The position numbers and the translations under genes are program-made. Below, one piece after another: positions 61,660 through 64,000 of a stretch of 64,000 nt of DNA. The stretch lies in NCBI GenBank assembly GCA_038502055.1, contig JAXRKN010000021.1, positions 393,501 to 457,500 of the forward strand. Reading direction: 5' to 3'. How positions within the stretch are numbered: the first letter of the stretch is position 1; every line of letters starts with the position of its first letter. Below the pieces are notes generated by a model that was not told where the DNA came from, did not search any database, and saw only the letters and a list, made by a program, of their open reading frames with translations. The stretch is from Tanytarsus gracilentus (lineage: Eukaryota; Arthropoda; Insecta; Diptera; Chironomidae).

Positions 61660-62766
61660 ATGAAGTCGGAAATAAAAAAGTTTCTTAAGTTTTTCGAGCT
61701 TTTCGGTCTTTATTTCGAGGATTTTGGTGAATCGAGACTTGATTTAATTTTCATAAAACTATCACGATGTGCATTGATTACAACTTTAACTGTTTTTTTA
61801 ATCCTCACAGTCAGATTTTGTTTTTCAACGAATTACTTTTGGGATGTCGCATTGATTCCAGTCGCTTTTTATTTTTTAATACAAATCGGAGGATTTTCAA
61901 CTTTAATTTTCACTTACAAAAACCGCAAGAGAGAACAAGAAGTGCTGAATAATCTCACAGAAGTTCACGAACTAATAAACGATTTTCTCGAATTAAAAAT
62001 CGACTACAATCGATTTAAGCGTTGGGCATTTTTTAAGATTTTCGTTCAGCTGACAATTTACTTTTTAACGGTAGTTTTTCGATACAGCAAACAAACGGAA
62101 GTTTATGAGTTTAAGAAGAATTTCGCACTGCCAGACTTGGCGATTTTTGTTGCACGATTTTACATGATTAAATACGTTTTCTATGTGGATTTAATATGCG
62201 AACAGATTAAGGTGGGTAAAAAATAAAAATTAATTAAAAATTCATAATTTAATTATATAAATTTTTAGACACTCTCACAAATTCATCCGCTCACAACCTG
62301 CAATCTCCACAACCTTTTCATCCTCCAGCGGATTCACTCGAAATTTTGGTCGGCAGCGCGAGTAATGAGAAATTATTTTGGCGTGCAAATAATTTTGTGT
62401 ATTTTAAATCTTATCATCCTGTTGACATACCAAGGGTTGATTTTAGCAGCAAAAATTGTTCAAGGACCAACAAGTTGGACTCAATTTCCTTTGACTTTTA
62501 CTCCTCTACATGGAATTTTTATTCTCTGTTATTCTTGCGTTAAATGCAGTGAATCATCAAAATATCTTGAGGCTCTTTTGATGAGGAAATCTTCGATTGA
62601 AATTCGAGAAACAAAATTGGTTGAATTTTATTCACTTCAAATTTATTCGCAACCGATTGAATTTTTATCGAAAAACTTTTTCATTTTTGATTTTCCTTTT
62701 TTTGTATCAACTTTGTGTTTTGTTATCGATTATGATATCGTGTCTATGCAGTTTCAGATGAGCTAA
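61660..62766 (+). CDS. Gustatory receptor (7tm_7 family)
   Basis: Exons 61660-62211 and 62269-62766 give 349 residues. The start at 61660 (MKSEIKKFLKFFELFGLYF) resembles the usual Gr N-terminus better than the upstream ATG at 61591. Seven hydrophobic segments are plausible, from ITTLTVFLILTVRF to FPFFVSTLCFVIDYDIVSM. The last one replaces the family's TYhhhhhQF signature with DYDIVSMQF. The intron before TLSQIHPLTTCN, in phase 0, is at a position typical for Gr genes. Insect Grs are ligand-gated cation channels of chemosensory neurons. It is on the short side for the family. Odorant receptor is the alternative, but the ending favours Gr. Confidence 0.8.
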
Positions 62767-63115
62767 ATTTTTGAATTTTTTGAGGTTTTAAATGTTTAAT
62801 AAAAAAATGTTAAAGATTTTTAAATTTTAAAAATAAAATGTAGCGAATTTTTGGACTTATTGAAATATTCTTTTTATGAATAAATTTTAATTGAATTAGA
62901 AACTGAAATTTGGTTTCAATTATTTTGAAATTATGAAAATGAGTTTATTATTTTTAAACTCATTAGGTAATTAGTTTAATTAATTAGAAATTAATGAACT
63001 TTAAAATTAATTTAAATCCAGAATTTTTAAATTTTAAATTTTATTTTAATTGAGAAATTTGATTTCTTAAATTATATTTTTATTTATCGTTAGTTTTAAT
63101 TAATAATAAATTTAT
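62767..63115. other. Intergenic region between convergent genes
   Basis: Very AT-rich 3' flanks of the receptor and the nuclear protein gene. Nothing else seen. Confidence 0.6.
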
Positions 63116-63901
63116 TTAAACTTTTCTCATTCCCCATTTCGTAATAATTTTTCTTTCTCTTCCGGCTTCTTTCATCGCCACTAAAATTTCACTCGGCTGA
63201 ATTTTTCTTCCAAATTTTCCTCTCGGCGATTTTAAAACGCGTCCATTTCTCGTTGCATGAATAAATTTATCAAATTTATCGACTTTTGGTGCTTTTGAGT
63301 TTTCTTCAAGTTTTCTGAGTGAATTTTTGCGATAATTTTCATCAATTAAATCTCTTTTAGTTAGTAAAACTCCAATTTCCGATGAAATGTCAGCTCGATG
63401 CTTTTTCTGATGCATTTTACTCGAGTGACACGTTCGATGACATTTTAACTTTGCGAGATATTCGGATGGTGTTGATTTTTCGCTTTCTGGTGGTGTCAAT
63501 GGCAAATTATTATTTTTATCATTTTCAGGCAATTTTAAATTTAAATTTTCCATGAAAGCACTTTTCGGTGATTTTTGATCGCTTTTAAATTCAGTCAACA
63601 AATCTTGCATGAAAATATTTTTCGAGTCACGAAGTGAAGTCGCTTCGATGATTGTCAATGAACTTTTCTCATCTTCGCTGTCAGAAATCTCGATGACATT
63701 TTCTTTGTCTTCATCGTCGCTAATGTCAATTTTAATTGTTGAATTTAAACTTGGTAAAAGTCTCGGACGCTTTCGACGAACCATTTTGATGATTTTAACT
63801 TTATTGTCGCATTCTTGAATTGAAAGAATTTTTACGGTGTTGTAGCGAACTTTTTGAAAGTCCGAAAGTGGCTTTGCGGTAAGTTTTGGTCGTGGTGACA
63901 T
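63116..63901 (-). CDS. Unrecognised nuclear-type protein with SUMO-interaction-like motifs
   Basis: This single-exon gene encodes 261 residues. Near residues 40-80 a basic patch (MVRRKRPRLLP, a likely nuclear signal) is followed by two hydrophobic-acidic motifs, IKIDISDDEDKE and VIEISDSEDE, that resemble SUMO-interaction motifs. Residues 130-150 contain PLTPPESEKSTPSE, a probable phosphorylation or degradation site. The C-terminal third is basic with SLRKLEENSK and RGKFGRKIQPSEIL and ends GMRKV. No Cys/His domain is complete (CHRTCHSSKMHQKKH has spacing unlike a C2H2 finger). I do not recognise the family. Confidence 0.75.
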   Translation of the reverse strand: MSPRPKLTAKPLSDFQKVRYNTVKILSIQECDNKVKIIKMVRRKRPRLLPSLNSTIKIDISDDEDKENVIEISDSEDEKSSLTIIEATSLRDSKNIFMQDLLTEFKSDQKSPKSAFMENLNLKLPENDKNNNLPLTPPESEKSTPSEYLAKLKCHRTCHSSKMHQKKHRADISSEIGVLLTKRDLIDENYRKNSLRKLEENSKAPKVDKFDKFIHATRNGRVLKSPRGKFGRKIQPSEILVAMKEAGRERKIITKWGMRKV

Positions 63902-64000
63902 TTTTTAAGTGTGAATTAACTGAAATTTTGATGATGAATGATGAAAGCGAAAGTGGAAGGTTGGAAATTTATACAAATTCAGGTAAAATCTTAAATAAAT

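Overview
The window is AT-rich nuclear DNA from a eukaryote with short introns (often 50-70 bp) bounded by GT and AG. The genes recognised are of insect type: a par-1/MARK kinase end, Six4, Tmem63, EcKinase-like and ZAD zinc-finger proteins, a gustatory receptor, and secreted LRR and cysteine-rich proteins. I infer a nematoceran fly, probably a chironomid midge. That is a family-level judgement, not a search result. Exon boundaries below were worked out by hand from splice sites and reading phase.

Layout. Positions 1-4463 hold the 3' end of par-1 on the plus strand, with an in-frame coding-like extension after its stop codon. Positions 4464-14899 are gene-poor. They contain an inverted duplication (6364-8007 and 13831-14574) whose left arm carries an 882-bp transposon with CACAGT-starting ends, plus an orphan membrane protein, a small secreted-protein gene and a minisatellite. 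Six4 (14900-17140) carries a dispersed repeat in its first intron. Positions 17493-19633 are more GC-rich and hold two long hairpins, a decayed gene and an unrecognised coiled-coil gene. Positions 20226-35065 are dense: trypsin-like protease, Tmem63, EcKinase-like protein, F-box protein, alkaline phosphatase, scramblase and a 9-finger C2H2 protein.

Positions 35894-44365 contain a giant 5-exon gene. It predicts 2574 residues: an HExxH metalloprotease-like segment, a NACHT/STAND-like NTPase and a long array of degenerate ankyrin-like units, an NLR-like architecture. Its 3' end shows a stop codon and a frame slip followed by more coding-like sequence. Positions 44414-56689 hold two ZAD zinc-finger genes, TMEM222, a trypsin-LRR fusion, an AMSH deubiquitinase, a BTB-PHR protein and a one-finger protein. 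Positions 56784-63901 hold a papain-like protease with a SINE-like insertion in an intron, a tandem trio of secreted 10-cysteine proteins, a gustatory receptor and an unrecognised nuclear protein.

As a group, many of the genes are extracellular or digestive/immune in type: proteases, LRR, Cys-rich, NLR-like. They are not an operon. Several neighbours are head to head with short shared upstream regions (AMSH/BTB, ZAD zinc finger/TMEM222, trypsin-LRR/small membrane protein).
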